From positions 1-53,817 of the forward strand of contig JAGVUJ010000135.1 of NCBI GenBank assembly GCA_019136325.1: a stretch of 53,817 nucleotides of DNA, given 5' to 3'. The DNA comes from Deltaproteobacteria bacterium (GTDB lineage Bacteria; Desulfobacterota; Syntrophia; Syntrophales; Smithellaceae). The position numbers and the translations under genes were made by a program. Shown here piece after piece: positions 7,812 to 17,663 of this stretch (position 1 is the stretch's first letter; each line of letters begins with the position of its first letter). Under the pieces are notes generated by a model. The model had not been told where the DNA came from and did no database searches. It saw only the letters and a program-made list of their open reading frames with translations.

Positions 7812-8597
7812 ATGAATGTAAAAGATTTGTTTGATTTGAAGGGTAAAGTTTCCGTCGTTACGGGAGGCGGGAGAGGTATCGGTAAATTTATAGCCACGGG
7901 ACTGGCTGAGGCGGGCTCTTCCGTTGTGATAGCCTCGCGTAAACTGGAAAACCTGGAAAAAGAAGTTCAGAAGCTGGAAAAACTGGGTGTCCAGGCCATG
8001 GCGGTCAAATGTGATTTAGCCAAGAAGGAGGATATTGAAAATCTGGTGAAAGCGACCATGGATAAATTCGGCACGATTGATATTTTAATTAATAATGCGG
8101 GACTTACCTGGGGCGCGCCGACACTGGAATATCCGTTGGATAAGTGGGAAAAAATATTCGACGTCAATGTCAAGGGCGTCTGGATTTTATCGCAGCAGGT
8201 TGCCCGGATTATGAAGGAAAAGGGCGGAGGAAAGATGATCAATGTTTCTTCGATCTACGGTTCGCGCGGCTCTAATGAAGAAGAGCATCCGGCCGTTGCT
8301 TATAATCCTTCCAAATTTGCCGTGGAAGGCTTGACCAAAACTCTTGCGCTTAAATTAGCCCGATATAAAATTTATGTGAATTGCATCGCCCCGGGATTTT
8401 TCAAAACCGACATGATGGGCCATTTATTCAAACCGGAGATGAAACCCATTCTCGATTTGACGGTCGGCGCTATTCCGCTCAAGATGTACGGGGAAGAAGA
8501 CGATGTAAAGGGATTGGCCGTATTTCTGGCATCCAAGGCGTCCAACTATATTACAGGTGGAATTTTCCCCGTGGATGGCGGATTTTCAGCGCAGTAA
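7812..8597 (+). CDS. SDR-family oxidoreductase (FabG-like)
   Basis: A 261-residue classical short-chain dehydrogenase. It has the cofactor loop TGGGRGIG (about residues 19-26), NNAGLTWG, the catalytic Ser in INVSSIYG and Tyr/Lys in YNPSKFAVEG, and a C-terminal YITGGIFPVDGGFSAQ typical of the family. It reduces or oxidises a carbonyl/hydroxyl with NAD(P)H in the cytoplasm. The substrate cannot be read from sequence, but proximity to beta-oxidation genes makes an acyl-CoA or related ketone plausible. AAGGAG precedes the ATG at a good distance. It is followed by a lipoprotein gene 67 bp downstream on the same strand. Confidence 0.85.
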   Translation: MNVKDLFDLKGKVSVVTGGGRGIGKFIATGLAEAGSSVVIASRKLENLEKEVQKLEKLGVQAMAVKCDLAKKEDIENLVKATMDKFGTIDILINNAGLTWGAPTLEYPLDKWEKIFDVNVKGVWILSQQVARIMKEKGGGKMINVSSIYGSRGSNEEEHPAVAYNPSKFAVEGLTKTLALKLARYKIYVNCIAPGFFKTDMMGHLFKPEMKPILDLTVGAIPLKMYGEEDDVKGLAVFLASKASNYITGGIFPVDGGFSAQ

Positions 8598-8664
8598 AAT
8601 CGCAATATATTTTTAGGTGCGTTTCCGGATATTCAACGGGATGAAAAAATAATGAGGTGAATCA

Positions 8665-9765
8665 TTGAAATCAATAAAAATATTGTCTTTGATTTTGTTT
8701 GCGCTGGTCGTGACGGCCTGTGCTCCCGCTTATGTGCTCAATCATTCCACACCGGTGAATCCAGTCCGTCTGCCTGATGACGGCGCCGCTCATTATTGGG
8801 CTCAGAATGAATGGTGGTATTATACCGGTCATCTGACGGCGGATGATGGAAGGGAATTCGGATATGAACTGACCTTCTTCAAGAGAATTACTAACGAAGA
8901 CAAGGTGCCTAATTTTTTCATTCCTGTTCCGGCGCACTGGTTTAAAGATCTGGCGATGCTCGGGCATTTTGCCGTGACCGACCTTACGAATCAAAAATTT
9001 AGGACCTCTCAGGTCAATAATTATTTTGGTGCGACATGCCGGGCAGACGATCGGAAATATGATCTCATGCTGGATACCTGGACCGCCCGGGAAGAGAAGG
9101 GTAAACATATTCTTTATGCTGAAATGGATAACGTTCAGATCGAATTGGAGCTGGAGCCAGTCAAACCTGCCGCCCTGCATGGACGAAAAGGCATTGTCAA
9201 TAAAGGCGGGAACCATTCCAACTATTATTACTCCTTTACGAATCTAAAAACTTCCGGGACCCTGACCATTGACGGTGAACCGTTAAAGGTTCACGGAAAA
9301 TCCTGGATGGATCATGAATATGGAACGATGAAGCTCACTTATCCGCAGAGCGGCTGGGATTGGTTCAGTGTCCAGCTTGATAATCATCACGAACTGATGC
9401 TGTATGTCATCAGAAATGGAGAAAATGAGAAAAAAAACCTGATTGGCGGATCCTTCATCCTGCCCGGCGGCAGAACAATACCTGTCAAAGCCAGCGACAT
9501 TCATATTAAAACTCTGGATTACTGGCATAGCGAAACGACCGATTCCGATTATCCTTCCTCGTGGGAAATAACCATCAAATCGCTAAATTTAAAAATTCAA
9601 TGTAGACCGCTTATGGCCGAACAGGAAATGAATTTAGAACCCATGCCTTACTGGGAAGGCGCCGTATCGGTTACGGGAACTTTAAACAGCAAACCTGTAA
9701 AGGGCAAGGGGTATGTTGAACTGGTTGGATATTCGAGAAAATATCCGATGAATTATATAAATTAA
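8665..9765 (+). CDS. CrtC/lipocalin-like lipoprotein
   Basis: A 366-residue protein starting at a TTG with GAGGTG 6 nt upstream. Residues 1-19 are a lipoprotein signal with lipobox VTAC, so the mature protein is lipid-anchored outside the cytoplasm. The body matches the carotenoid 1,2-hydratase-like (AttH/lipocalin-9) fold: AQNEWWYYTGHL near the start, HFAVTDL, KSWMDHEYG, and SGWDWFSVQLD. Members outside phototrophs have no carotenoid role and bind or hydrate unknown hydrophobic ligands. A ligand-binding or hydratase function is inferred from fold only. It ends 56 bp before a perfect hairpin. Confidence 0.8.
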   Translation: MKSIKILSLILFALVVTACAPAYVLNHSTPVNPVRLPDDGAAHYWAQNEWWYYTGHLTADDGREFGYELTFFKRITNEDKVPNFFIPVPAHWFKDLAMLGHFAVTDLTNQKFRTSQVNNYFGATCRADDRKYDLMLDTWTAREEKGKHILYAEMDNVQIELELEPVKPAALHGRKGIVNKGGNHSNYYYSFTNLKTSGTLTIDGEPLKVHGKSWMDHEYGTMKLTYPQSGWDWFSVQLDNHHELMLYVIRNGENEKKNLIGGSFILPGGRTIPVKASDIHIKTLDYWHSETTDSDYPSSWEITIKSLNLKIQCRPLMAEQEMNLEPMPYWEGAVSVTGTLNSKPVKGKGYVELVGYSRKYPMNYIN

Positions 9766-9820
9766 AATGATTTTGCCACAGGAAGAACCAGTCTTTTTTG
9801 TTATGAAATTCAGCCACCAC

Positions 9821-9859
9821 ACATAAGGCAATAAGCTTTACAAGCTTATTGCCTTATGT
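9821..9859 (+). terminator. perfect 18-bp hairpin, probable terminator
   Basis: ACATAAGGCAATAAGCTT and its exact reverse complement are separated by three bases. It lies 56 bp after the lipoprotein gene. The run after it (TATTAG) is only weakly T-rich, so it may act bidirectionally or as an mRNA 3' end rather than a canonical terminator. Confidence 0.55.
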
Positions 9860-10007
9860 TATTAGAAAAATCTGATTTCAAAAGCTTAACCTGTTGAAAT
9901 TGGCAACTCGAACAATCCCGCGAAGCGGAGGGTGTGAAACACGAAAACTGCGTTGTGGTTCCGATCCGTGATTGGAAAAATGTTGAAAAACCATCAAGGA
10001 GAAATAT

Positions 10008-10757
10008 ATGTCCGGCCATTCCAAATGGAGTACGATCAAAAGAAAGAAAGGCGCGATAGATGCCAAACGCGGTAAGATATTTACAAAGATTATCAAGGAA
10101 ATAACGCTGGCGGCAAGACTTGGCGGCGGTGATATAGAAGGAAATGCCCGGTTGAGGCAGGCTGTTCTGCTGGCCAAAGAAGAAAATATGCCCAAGGATA
10201 ACATTGAACGCGCGATTAAAAAGGGCACCGGCGGCGACCAGGGTGCGGCCGCTTTTGAAGAAGTAACTTATGAAGGTTACGGTCCGGGCGGGGCAGCCGT
10301 GCTTGTGGAAATCATGACCGACAATAAAAACAGAACAGTGGCGGAAATAAGACATATTTTTTCCAAACATGGCGGCAACCTTGGCGAGAACGGTTGCGTT
10401 TCATGGATGTTTGCGAAAAAGGGAAGTATTGTTATTGATAAGAAGGCTGTTGATGAGGATACCTTGATGGAACTGGCGCTGGAAGCCGGAGCGGAAGATG
10501 TTCAGAGCGAAGACAGCGAATACGAAGTGATTACCGATCCGGCATCATTCGAGGTTGTCAAAAAGGTTCTGGATGATAAAGGAATCAAACATCTGGAAGC
10601 GCGAATCAGCATGATTCCATCCAATACAGTCAAATTAGGCGAGAATAAAGCAGAACAAATGTTGAAGATGATGGAGAAACTGGAAGATAATGACGATGTT
10701 CAGAATGTTTATTCCAATTTCGACATCGATGAAGATGTGATGAAGAAACTGGGTTGA
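10008..10757 (+). CDS. yebC: YebC/PmpR family protein
   Basis: A 249-residue protein with the diagnostic start [20 protein letters not shown] and the family core ([42 protein letters not shown]). Family members have been described as DNA-binding regulators near ruvC and, more recently, as translation factors that help ribosomes through proline-rich stretches. AAGGAG lies 7 nt before the ATG. It sits 35 bp upstream of ruvC, a very common arrangement, and is likely the head of the yebC-ruvCAB operon. Confidence 0.95.
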   Translation: MSGHSKWSTIKRKKGAIDAKRGKIFTKIIKEITLAARLGGGDIEGNARLRQAVLLAKEENMPKDNIERAIKKGTGGDQGAAAFEEVTYEGYGPGGAAVLVEIMTDNKNRTVAEIRHIFSKHGGNLGENGCVSWMFAKKGSIVIDKKAVDEDTLMELALEAGAEDVQSEDSEYEVITDPASFEVVKKVLDDKGIKHLEARISMIPSNTVKLGENKAEQMLKMMEKLEDNDDVQNVYSNFDIDEDVMKKLG

Positions 10758-10792
10758 AGTCAATAAATCGATCTTAAGTATTCGTGGAATGA

Positions 10793-11278
10793 ATGACATT
10801 GAAAATCCTCGGCATTGATCCAGGCAGTCATGTTACCGGTTACGGCGTCATTGAAAAAAAAGGGAATTATTTAAAACATATTGTTCATGGTGAAATAAAA
10901 CCGAAGAAAGACTCGTCTCTGTCCGAAGTATTGGTTTACATTTATCAGCAAATCTCCTCTCTCATTTCGCAGACAGCTCCCCAGGCTGTTGCGCTGGAAA
11001 ATATTTTTTACGGCAAAAATGTCCGAAGCTTGATTAAACAGGCCCAGGTAAGGGGAGTGGTTATTTTTGCAGGAGCGGATCAGAATTTAAATATTTTTGA
11101 ATATTCACCGCTCGAAATTAAAAAAGCGGTCGTGGGTTACGGACGGGCGGAAAAAAGTCAGGTGCAGATGATGGTGAAAGCCATTTTAAATCTTCCGGAA
11201 ATTCCCCCGGCGGATGCTGCGGACGCGCTGGCCACGGCGATATGTCACGCCAATTTTTTTAAGGATAAACCAATCTGA
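10793..11278 (+). CDS. ruvC: crossover junction endodeoxyribonuclease RuvC
   Basis: A 161-residue RuvC, the dimeric nuclease that cuts Holliday junctions in recombinational repair. The acidic active-site residues are visible in order: Asp in LGIDPGS (residue 9), Glu in ALENIFYG, and the C-terminal pair in ADAADALA. The length is standard. Its stop overlaps the ruvA start (TGATG), so the two are translationally coupled. Confidence 0.95.
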   Translation: MTLKILGIDPGSHVTGYGVIEKKGNYLKHIVHGEIKPKKDSSLSEVLVYIYQQISSLISQTAPQAVALENIFYGKNVRSLIKQAQVRGVVIFAGADQNLNIFEYSPLEIKKAVVGYGRAEKSQVQMMVKAILNLPEIPPADAADALATAICHANFFKDKPI

Positions 11279-11886
11279 TGATAGCGTTGATCAGTGGTAA
11301 AATTGTTTATAAAGGCGTTGCTCACGTGATTGTGGACGTTCAGGGTGTCGGCTATCGCGTCTTTATTCCGCTGACAACTTTTTACGAACTGCCGGAAACC
11401 GGACAATCTATAACCCTGCATATTCACACCAACGTCAAGGATGACGCTATTCATTTATTCGGGTTTCATTCCGTGCAGGAAAGGGATCTTTTTCAGTTGA
11501 TGATTTCCGTCAGCGGCATCGGACCGAAGATTGCCATGAATATGCTTTCCGGAATTTCCGCGCCGGAGTTGCTTAATGCCATTTCCGGAGGCAATGTCGG
11601 CAAACTGGTCAATGTGCCCGGCGTCGGAAAAAAGATGGCCGAACGCCTTGTTTTAGAACTGAAAGAAAAGGTTCTTAAGAAAATGATGATTGAGCAGATG
11701 CCGGATGAAGGAACACCGAAAAGCACACGTGATGTCATCCTGGAAGACGCTCTTTCCGCTCTGGTGAATCTGGGATATAAATCAAACACAGCCAAAGATG
11801 CGTTGAATAAGGTTGTGCGTACATCAGAGGAAAATTTGAGCATGGATAAGCTTTTAAAAGATACCTTGAAGATTCTAGCCGGATGA
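11278..11886 (+). CDS. ruvA: Holliday junction branch migration protein RuvA
   Basis: A 202-residue RuvA. The N-terminal OB-fold (MIALISGKIVYKG, GVGYRVFIP) is followed by the double helix-hairpin-helix (GIGPKIAMNML; VPGVGKKMAERLVLELK) and the C-terminal domain III (DALSALVNLGYK) that contacts RuvB. It binds four-way junctions as a tetramer and loads RuvB. It overlaps ruvC by the TGATG junction and is 3 bp from ruvB. Confidence 0.95.
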   Translation: MIALISGKIVYKGVAHVIVDVQGVGYRVFIPLTTFYELPETGQSITLHIHTNVKDDAIHLFGFHSVQERDLFQLMISVSGIGPKIAMNMLSGISAPELLNAISGGNVGKLVNVPGVGKKMAERLVLELKEKVLKKMMIEQMPDEGTPKSTRDVILEDALSALVNLGYKSNTAKDALNKVVRTSEENLSMDKLLKDTLKILAG

Positions 11887-11889
11887 TCA

Positions 11890-12933
11890 ATGGAGAAGAA
11901 ATTAGTCATGGATCAAACGAAAAAAAATTCTCTCATCAGTCCTTCCTGCGCAGAGGAAGAAAATGATTTTGAGGTTACCTTAAGGCCGGCAAAGTTAAAA
12001 GATTATGTCGGTCAGGAAAAAGTGAAGAGCAATCTGGCTATCTTTATCGAAGCGTCGAAAAAGCGCCGGGAAGCGCTGGATCATGTACTCCTGTATGGAC
12101 CGCCGGGATTGGGAAAGACCACGCTCGCTTACATCATTGCCAGGGAAATGGGCGTGGATATCAAAGTGACATCCGGTCCGGTCATCGAACGTCCGGGAGA
12201 TCTGGCGGCCATTTTAACCAACATGCACGAAAATGAAGTTCTCTTTATTGATGAAATTCACCGGCTTTCTCATGTGGTGGAAGAAATTCTCTATCCGGCC
12301 ATGGAGGATTTTCATATCGATATCTTGATCGGACAGGGACCTTCCGCCCGATCCATGAAACTCGATATTCCCAGGTTTACGCTGGTGGGAGCAACCACAC
12401 GCGCCGGTTCTCTGACCTCTCCATTGCGGGACCGTTTCGGTATGCATTTTCGTCTGGAGTTCTATACACCGAAAGAATTAGCAGTCATTCTCAGAAGATC
12501 AGCTTCCATATTGGGCGTAAAACTTGCGCCGGCAGGAGCCGAGGAACTGGCCGGTCGCGCGCGCGGCACGCCGCGTATTGCCAATCGATTGCTCAAACGC
12601 GTCCGTGATTATGCCGAAGTTAAAGCGGATGGAACGATTGATGCAAAAATCGCCCGGGAAGCGCTGGACGCTTTTGAAGTTGATCATAAAGGTTTTGATC
12701 AGATGGACAGGAAACTTCTTCTCACCCTGATCGAGAAATTCAACGGCGGACCTGTCGGCGTGGAGAGTCTTGCCGCGGCCATCGGCGAAGAAAGGGTGAC
12801 CATTGAAGACGTCTATGAGCCGTATCTGATTCAGGAAGGTTATCTGCAAAGAACGTCCCGCGGAAGAATTGCCTGTGCGAGAGCCTATGAGCATTTTGGA
12901 CTGAAGGCTTCCGGTCAGGTGGAAATTTTCTAG
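11890..12933 (+). CDS. ruvB: Holliday junction DNA helicase RuvB
   Basis: A 347-residue AAA+ motor that drives branch migration with RuvA. It has [12 protein letters not shown], Walker [10 protein letters not shown], Walker [10 protein letters not shown], sensor [18 protein letters not shown], and the winged-helix C-terminus ([17 protein letters not shown]). Two starts are possible: ATG 11890 follows the ruvA stop with a weak site, while ATG 11908 has GGAGAA 10 nt upstream. The second would give 341 residues and may be the real one. Confidence 0.95.
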   Translation: MEKKLVMDQTKKNSLISPSCAEEENDFEVTLRPAKLKDYVGQEKVKSNLAIFIEASKKRREALDHVLLYGPPGLGKTTLAYIIAREMGVDIKVTSGPVIERPGDLAAILTNMHENEVLFIDEIHRLSHVVEEILYPAMEDFHIDILIGQGPSARSMKLDIPRFTLVGATTRAGSLTSPLRDRFGMHFRLEFYTPKELAVILRRSASILGVKLAPAGAEELAGRARGTPRIANRLLKRVRDYAEVKADGTIDAKIAREALDAFEVDHKGFDQMDRKLLLTLIEKFNGGPVGVESLAAAIGEERVTIEDVYEPYLIQEGYLQRTSRGRIACARAYEHFGLKASGQVEIF

Positions 12934-12967
12934 CATCCATGGCGTTCAAACGTGGTAATTTGATCCG

Positions 12968-13498
12968 ATGAAAATGTTAATGCACATCTGCTGCGGACCC
13001 TGCACGATTTATCCGCTCAAAGAGTTAAGAACTCAGGGACATGAAATCACCGGGGTTTTTTACAATCCCAATATTCACCCGTATCAGGAATATAAAAGAC
13101 GCCGTCAGGCTCTCAACGACTATGCCGATAAAGCGTTCCTGAACATGATCTGGCCGGAAGGTTATCCTCTGGAAAATTACTTGCGGGCTGTTGCCGGATT
13201 GAAGGAAAATGAAAGATGCGATTTCTGTCTGAGAGATCGTTTGTTATATACGGCTGAGTTGGCCATCAAAGAAAAATACGATTGCTTTACAACCACTCTT
13301 CTTTACAGCAAATATCAAAAGCATGATCTGATCAGGAATATCGGAAAAGACTTGAGCCAGAAATATGGAGTCTTTTTTTACTATCAGGATTTCCGTACCG
13401 GCTGGGATGAGGGTGTAAAAATATCCCGGGAGCTGGGCCTGTACAGGCAACCTTATTGCGGATGTATCTACTCTGAGAAACAACGTTATTATAAGTAA
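12968..13498 (+). CDS. queH: epoxyqueuosine reductase QueH
   Basis: A 176-residue QueH (formerly DUF208), the non-cobalamin enzyme that reduces epoxyqueuosine to queuosine in tRNA. The metal-binding cysteines are visible: HICCGPCT at residues 7-14, CDFC in the middle, and YCGC near the C-terminus. TTLLYSKYQKHD and RTGWDEG are also family signatures. It follows ruvB by 34 bp on the same strand and probably closes the operon. No other queuosine gene is in the window. Confidence 0.92.
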   Translation: MKMLMHICCGPCTIYPLKELRTQGHEITGVFYNPNIHPYQEYKRRRQALNDYADKAFLNMIWPEGYPLENYLRAVAGLKENERCDFCLRDRLLYTAELAIKEKYDCFTTTLLYSKYQKHDLIRNIGKDLSQKYGVFFYYQDFRTGWDEGVKISRELGLYRQPYCGCIYSEKQRYYK

Positions 13499-13639
13499 GT
13501 CGGAATGTTTGTGTAACCAACACTTTAACTGTGTATATTTTGCCACACTTTTATCGGGAAAATCGGTCAAATTCAAAAGTTCATCAATGATAATATAATA
13601 ATTACAATAACTTATTTTTTTAAAAAATATTTCCGAACA

Positions 13640-13655
13640 TGGTACATCCCTTGCT
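13640..13655 (+). promoter_or_regulatory. sigma-54 promoter upstream of lpxC-DUF4390-ntrYX
   Basis: TGGTAC-N5-TTGCT gives GG and GC dinucleotides exactly 10 nt apart, the -24/-12 signature of RpoN promoters. The predicted start is about 13666, 26 bp before lpxC. The downstream genes include a sigma-54 activator, which suggests autoregulation. The surrounding gap 13499-13691 is very AT-rich and contains no gene. Confidence 0.6.
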
Positions 13656-13691
13656 AACAATAAAAAGTAAATAAAATTTTGATCAGAGACT

Positions 13692-14621
13692 ATGAATTTA
13701 CAGCGTACTATTAAAAAAGAAATAAGTTGTTTCAGCATTGGATTGCATACCGGCCGTAAGGTCAATATGAAGATTAAACCGGCGCCGGCGGATACGGGTA
13801 TCGTTTTTATCCGCAAGGACTTGCCCGGTTCCGAACCGATTTATGCCCGCTACGATAATGTTTGTGATACCACCCTGGCCACAACGTTAGGGTGCAATGG
13901 CGTTACTGTTTCCACCGTGGAACATTTATTATCAGCGTTCAGCGGAATGGGAGTTGATAATGCAATGATCGAACTGGATTCTTTTGAAGTTCCGGTGATG
14001 GATGGGAGCGCACTTCCTTTTGTCAATATGCTCAAGGAAGTAGGAACTCACGTTCAAAAGAAGAATAAAAAAATGCTGGTTGTTCATAAACCTGTTTCGG
14101 TAAGTATCGGAGATACAAAAGCGCAGTTATTGCCGGCGGAAGAATTCAAGATAACTTATGAAATTGATTTCAAACATCCTGTGATCGGCATGCAATCCTA
14201 CAGCATGACTTTTTCGGATGAGGAATATGAGAAAAATATATGCGCCGCTCAAACATTCGGATTTTTAAAAGATCTGGAATTTTTACAGGCCAAAGGTCTT
14301 GCGTTGGGTGGATCTCTGAAAAATGCCATTGTGCTGGATGATCATAAAATTGTGAATAAAGAGGGTCAGCGCCTTCCGAATGTTTTTGTAAAGCATAAAA
14401 TACTCGATGCCATCGGTGATTTGTTTTTACTGGGGATGCCGATTATCGGACATTTTGTCGCGTATAAATCAGGACATCGCCTGAACAACCTCTTGCTTCG
14501 GGAATTGATCGACAGAAAGGATTGTTGGGAGATCGTCACGGATGTTCATAAAAAAGAAGATCAAAAAATCCATTCATTTAAAATTCATTCATTCACAACA
14601 CTGGATGCCGTCCAGGCGTGA
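13692..14621 (+). CDS. lpxC: UDP-3-O-acyl-N-acetylglucosamine deacetylase LpxC
   Basis: A 309-residue zinc deacetylase catalysing the committed step of lipid A synthesis, which marks the organism as Gram-negative. The zinc and catalytic motifs are present: STVEHLLSAFSG, HKILDAIGDLFLLG (His and Asp) and SGHRLNN. FEVPVMDGSALPFV is also typical. It is preceded by a sigma-54 promoter and followed after 171 bp by the DUF4390/ntrYX genes on the same strand. There is no obvious Shine-Dalgarno box before its ATG beyond a GA-rich tract (TCAGAGACT). Confidence 0.95.
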   Translation: MNLQRTIKKEISCFSIGLHTGRKVNMKIKPAPADTGIVFIRKDLPGSEPIYARYDNVCDTTLATTLGCNGVTVSTVEHLLSAFSGMGVDNAMIELDSFEVPVMDGSALPFVNMLKEVGTHVQKKNKKMLVVHKPVSVSIGDTKAQLLPAEEFKITYEIDFKHPVIGMQSYSMTFSDEEYEKNICAAQTFGFLKDLEFLQAKGLALGGSLKNAIVLDDHKIVNKEGQRLPNVFVKHKILDAIGDLFLLGMPIIGHFVAYKSGHRLNNLLLRELIDRKDCWEIVTDVHKKEDQKIHSFKIHSFTTLDAVQA

Positions 14622-14792
14622 TCCAAATTAATCTTGCTTTTTATTGTCATGTTGCCTAGTATAACAGGCTAATTTAGTAAGTTGGCTGATACGGGGTATT
14701 TTATGTTATTTATCAGGAACTTATCACCGCTTGTAGATGGTATTCCCTCTTGTTGCAGAAAGAGACATTGCCGCAGAGGGGAATGATTTTAT

Positions 14793-15362
14793 ATGAAAAA
14801 AATAAAAAGCAACATCCGTCTCATAATCGTTTTTTTTCTGTTCGGTTTCGTGTTTTTTCCTTCAACCGCCTGCGCTCTGGAACCGAAAATAACGGATATT
14901 TTGATTACCAATGATGCGGAGAATGTTCTTTTATATGCGCGTCTTGTGAACGGTTTTAAGCCGGAGATGGAATTGGGTGTTCTAGCCGGCATCCCGACAA
15001 CGTTTACGATGTGGATTGAAGTGTATGAGGAAAGAGCTCCTTTATGGGATAAAAAAATCATCCGAAAAGAAATCAGGCGTACAATCAAATACGACAATCT
15101 CAAAAAGAACTTTATAATATCAACCAATAAAAGTGAGCCGGAAGTATTCTCTGATTTTGAGAGTGCGCAGAAAGCCATGTCTGATTTCAACGGTATTGTG
15201 ACCGTTCCCATGTCGTTCTTGAGAAAGGGGAAAAGCTATTACACCATAGTTAAAATAAAGATGGATAAGGTTCGTCTGCCGCTGCACATGGAATATGTTT
15301 TTTTCTTTGTATCGCTCTGGGATTTTGAAACATCCTGGTATCGGCAGAAGTTTACGTATTAA
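14793..15362 (+). CDS. DUF4390 exported protein
   Basis: A 189-residue protein with an N-terminal signal peptide (KKIKSNIRLIIVFFLFGFVF, cleavage near STACA) followed by a beta-rich domain. Residues such as LYARLVNGF, GIPTTFTMWIEVYE and the C-terminal LWDFETSWYRQKF are the hallmarks of DUF4390. It is exported and probably periplasmic. DUF4390 genes commonly sit just before an NtrY-type kinase, as here (46 bp), so it may modulate that sensor. An imperfect inverted repeat (ATTCCCTCT ... AGAGGGGAAT, about 14740-14786) precedes it. Confidence 0.82.
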   Translation: MKKIKSNIRLIIVFFLFGFVFFPSTACALEPKITDILITNDAENVLLYARLVNGFKPEMELGVLAGIPTTFTMWIEVYEERAPLWDKKIIRKEIRRTIKYDNLKKNFIISTNKSEPEVFSDFESAQKAMSDFNGIVTVPMSFLRKGKSYYTIVKIKMDKVRLPLHMEYVFFFVSLWDFETSWYRQKFTY

Positions 15363-15408
15363 CGGCATCACGATCGAGCGCAAATAAATAATATTAAAAA
15401 TATCGCTT

Positions 15409-17619
15409 ATGGACAAAAAAATATCCAAAAGCAACATCGACGAAAAGGAATTAAGCAAACGCCGCCGCGAACGTATTATCATGGTGGTTGTCGGTGTTAT
15501 GGCCATTGTCTTTACCTTGATGGCCAGTCAGCTTTTCAATAAAGATAACTTGCCTCTTTCGACGAATATTTTTGTTTACGGACTGACCAGCATTAACTTC
15601 ATTCTGATTGTATTGCTGATGTTTCTGATTATCAGAAACATTGTCAAACTGTTTTATGAACATCGTCGAGGGGTCATCGGTTCCCGATTACGGACCAAAC
15701 TGGTGGCCGCCTTCGTCGGTCTGTCGCTTGTTCCGACCATTTTGCTTTTTTTATTTGCGATTAATTTTCTTTCTTACAGCATCGAATTCTGGTTCAATAT
15801 CAAGATTGGCGACGCGCTGAACCGTTCACTGGAAGTTGCCCAGGTCTATTATCAGCAAATGGAAGAACAGGCCAAGTTCAATGCCCGTCAGATCAGCGCC
15901 GATATTACAAAAAACCGTCTTTATGAAAAAGAACGGGTCGAATACCTCAAGAGTTTCGTCACGCAGCGTCAAAAAAATTACAAGGCGGGCATGGTGGAAA
16001 CTTTTTTCGATTTTCAACAGGAAAAAATTATCTTTGCGGATGCCGAAAATCCAAATCTCATTTCTGCGGATCCTACACCGAAGATGATCGAGAATATTTA
16101 TCTCGGCAAAGAAGAATCGATCATTCATCCGACGGAAAACGGAGATGTGATCGTTGGTATTGCGCCGGTGTTTTCCTACGCGGTGCCTTCGGAAGTCATC
16201 GGGCGAATTTCAGTCAGTTATATGATCCCGAAGGGTTTTGTGGATAAGCTGAGAAGTATTGCGGACGCCTCGGAACAATATCGAAAAATCGAACTTTTAA
16301 AGAATCCGATTAAATCGAATTACATGATTACACTGTCCATTGTGACGTTGGTCATTATCTTTCTGGCCATATGGTTCGGATTGACCCTGTCCAAGGGAAT
16401 TACAGGACCTGTCCAGGATCTTGTTCAGGCGACCAACCGTATTACCCAAGGTGATCTGGACACGCATATTGATATAGAGGCCGATGATGAAATCGGAACG
16501 TTGGTTAAATCATTCAATCAAATGACCCGGGACTTGAAGAAAAGTAAAAACAGCCTGGAAGAAGCCAACTTGCATCTGGAACAGCGGCGCAAATATATGG
16601 AAACCGTTTTACGTAACGTATCCGCCGGTGTGATTTCCGTGGATAAAGCAGGGATCATTACGACAATCAATCACGCGGCTGAAAAAATGTTCGATATCAG
16701 GGCGGAAAAAATTCTTTTTCAGAATTACCGTGATCTGATGATTCCGGAACACATATCGCTTGTTGACGAATTCTTACAGGAAATGAAGGAAAAAAATGAA
16801 AGCGTGCTGGAAAAACAACTGGAAGTCATGCTGAAAGACAAGGCGCTGACGGTCCTTCTGACGATCACAACCATTAAGGATGAAGACAATAATGACTCGG
16901 GCATTGTTATTGTTTTTGAGGATTTGACCATGCTGCAAAAGGTAGAGCGGGCGGCAGCCTGGCGCGAAGTTGCCCGGCGCATGGCGCATGAAATTAAAAA
17001 TCCGCTGACACCCGTGCAGCTTTCCGCGCAACGGCTTCAGCGCAAATATGAAGATAAACTCGGCGAGGAGGGTTCCGTCTTCAAAGAATGCACACAGACC
17101 ATCATTGACCAGGTGGAGGTATTGAAAAATCTGGTTAATGAGTTCTCGCGCTATGCGCGGATGCCGGTAACCTCTCCGGCTCTGAATGATTTAAACGCCG
17201 TTGTTTCCGAAGCCGTGTCCCTTTTTCAGGATGCTCATAAAGACATCGTTTTTGATTTAAAAACGGCTGAGAATTTACCGAAATTCGATCTGGATGCGGA
17301 ACAAATCAACCGGGTGATGATTAATCTTCTGGATAACGCTGTCGCGGCGATTAATAAGAAAGACGGCCGAATCGACGTAACGGTAATCTATGATGAACAA
17401 CATCGCCGGGCTATGGTGTCGGTGGCCGACGATGGTCCGGGAGTTCCCTCCAGTTACAAAAGAAAAGTTTTTGAGCCTTACTTTTCCACAAAGAAATCCG
17501 GAACCGGCCTGGGCCTGGCTATCGTCAGTTCTATTATTTCCGATCATCATGGTCAGGTCAGCGTTGCCGATAACAGTCCGACAGGAACAATCGTTTCTTT
17601 TCAGTTGCCTGTTGCGTAA
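15409..17619 (+). CDS. ntrY: NtrY-like membrane sensor histidine kinase
   Basis: A 736-residue sensor. Two or three N-terminal membrane helices (about residues 25-120) precede a large extracytoplasmic region and a last helix at about 305-325. Then come a HAMP domain (SKGITGPVQDLVQATNRITQ), a PAS domain (about 395-500), the His phosphoacceptor in RRMAHEIKNPLTPVQ, and the ATPase domain (NLLDNAVAAIN, DDGPGVP, GTGLGLAIV). Order and length match NtrY. It presumably phosphorylates the response regulator encoded 44 bp downstream. The signal is unknown; in other bacteria NtrYX responds to nitrogen, redox or envelope conditions. Confidence 0.9.
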   Translation: MDKKISKSNIDEKELSKRRRERIIMVVVGVMAIVFTLMASQLFNKDNLPLSTNIFVYGLTSINFILIVLLMFLIIRNIVKLFYEHRRGVIGSRLRTKLVAAFVGLSLVPTILLFLFAINFLSYSIEFWFNIKIGDALNRSLEVAQVYYQQMEEQAKFNARQISADITKNRLYEKERVEYLKSFVTQRQKNYKAGMVETFFDFQQEKIIFADAENPNLISADPTPKMIENIYLGKEESIIHPTENGDVIVGIAPVFSYAVPSEVIGRISVSYMIPKGFVDKLRSIADASEQYRKIELLKNPIKSNYMITLSIVTLVIIFLAIWFGLTLSKGITGPVQDLVQATNRITQGDLDTHIDIEADDEIGTLVKSFNQMTRDLKKSKNSLEEANLHLEQRRKYMETVLRNVSAGVISVDKAGIITTINHAAEKMFDIRAEKILFQNYRDLMIPEHISLVDEFLQEMKEKNESVLEKQLEVMLKDKALTVLLTITTIKDEDNNDSGIVIVFEDLTMLQKVERAAAWREVARRMAHEIKNPLTPVQLSAQRLQRKYEDKLGEEGSVFKECTQTIIDQVEVLKNLVNEFSRYARMPVTSPALNDLNAVVSEAVSLFQDAHKDIVFDLKTAENLPKFDLDAEQINRVMINLLDNAVAAINKKDGRIDVTVIYDEQHRRAMVSVADDGPGVPSSYKRKVFEPYFSTKKSGTGLGLAIVSSIISDHHGQVSVADNSPTGTIVSFQLPVA

Positions 17620-17663
17620 GATTAACTTATACATAAAATAATTCGGACCGTGAAAGAGTCAGT

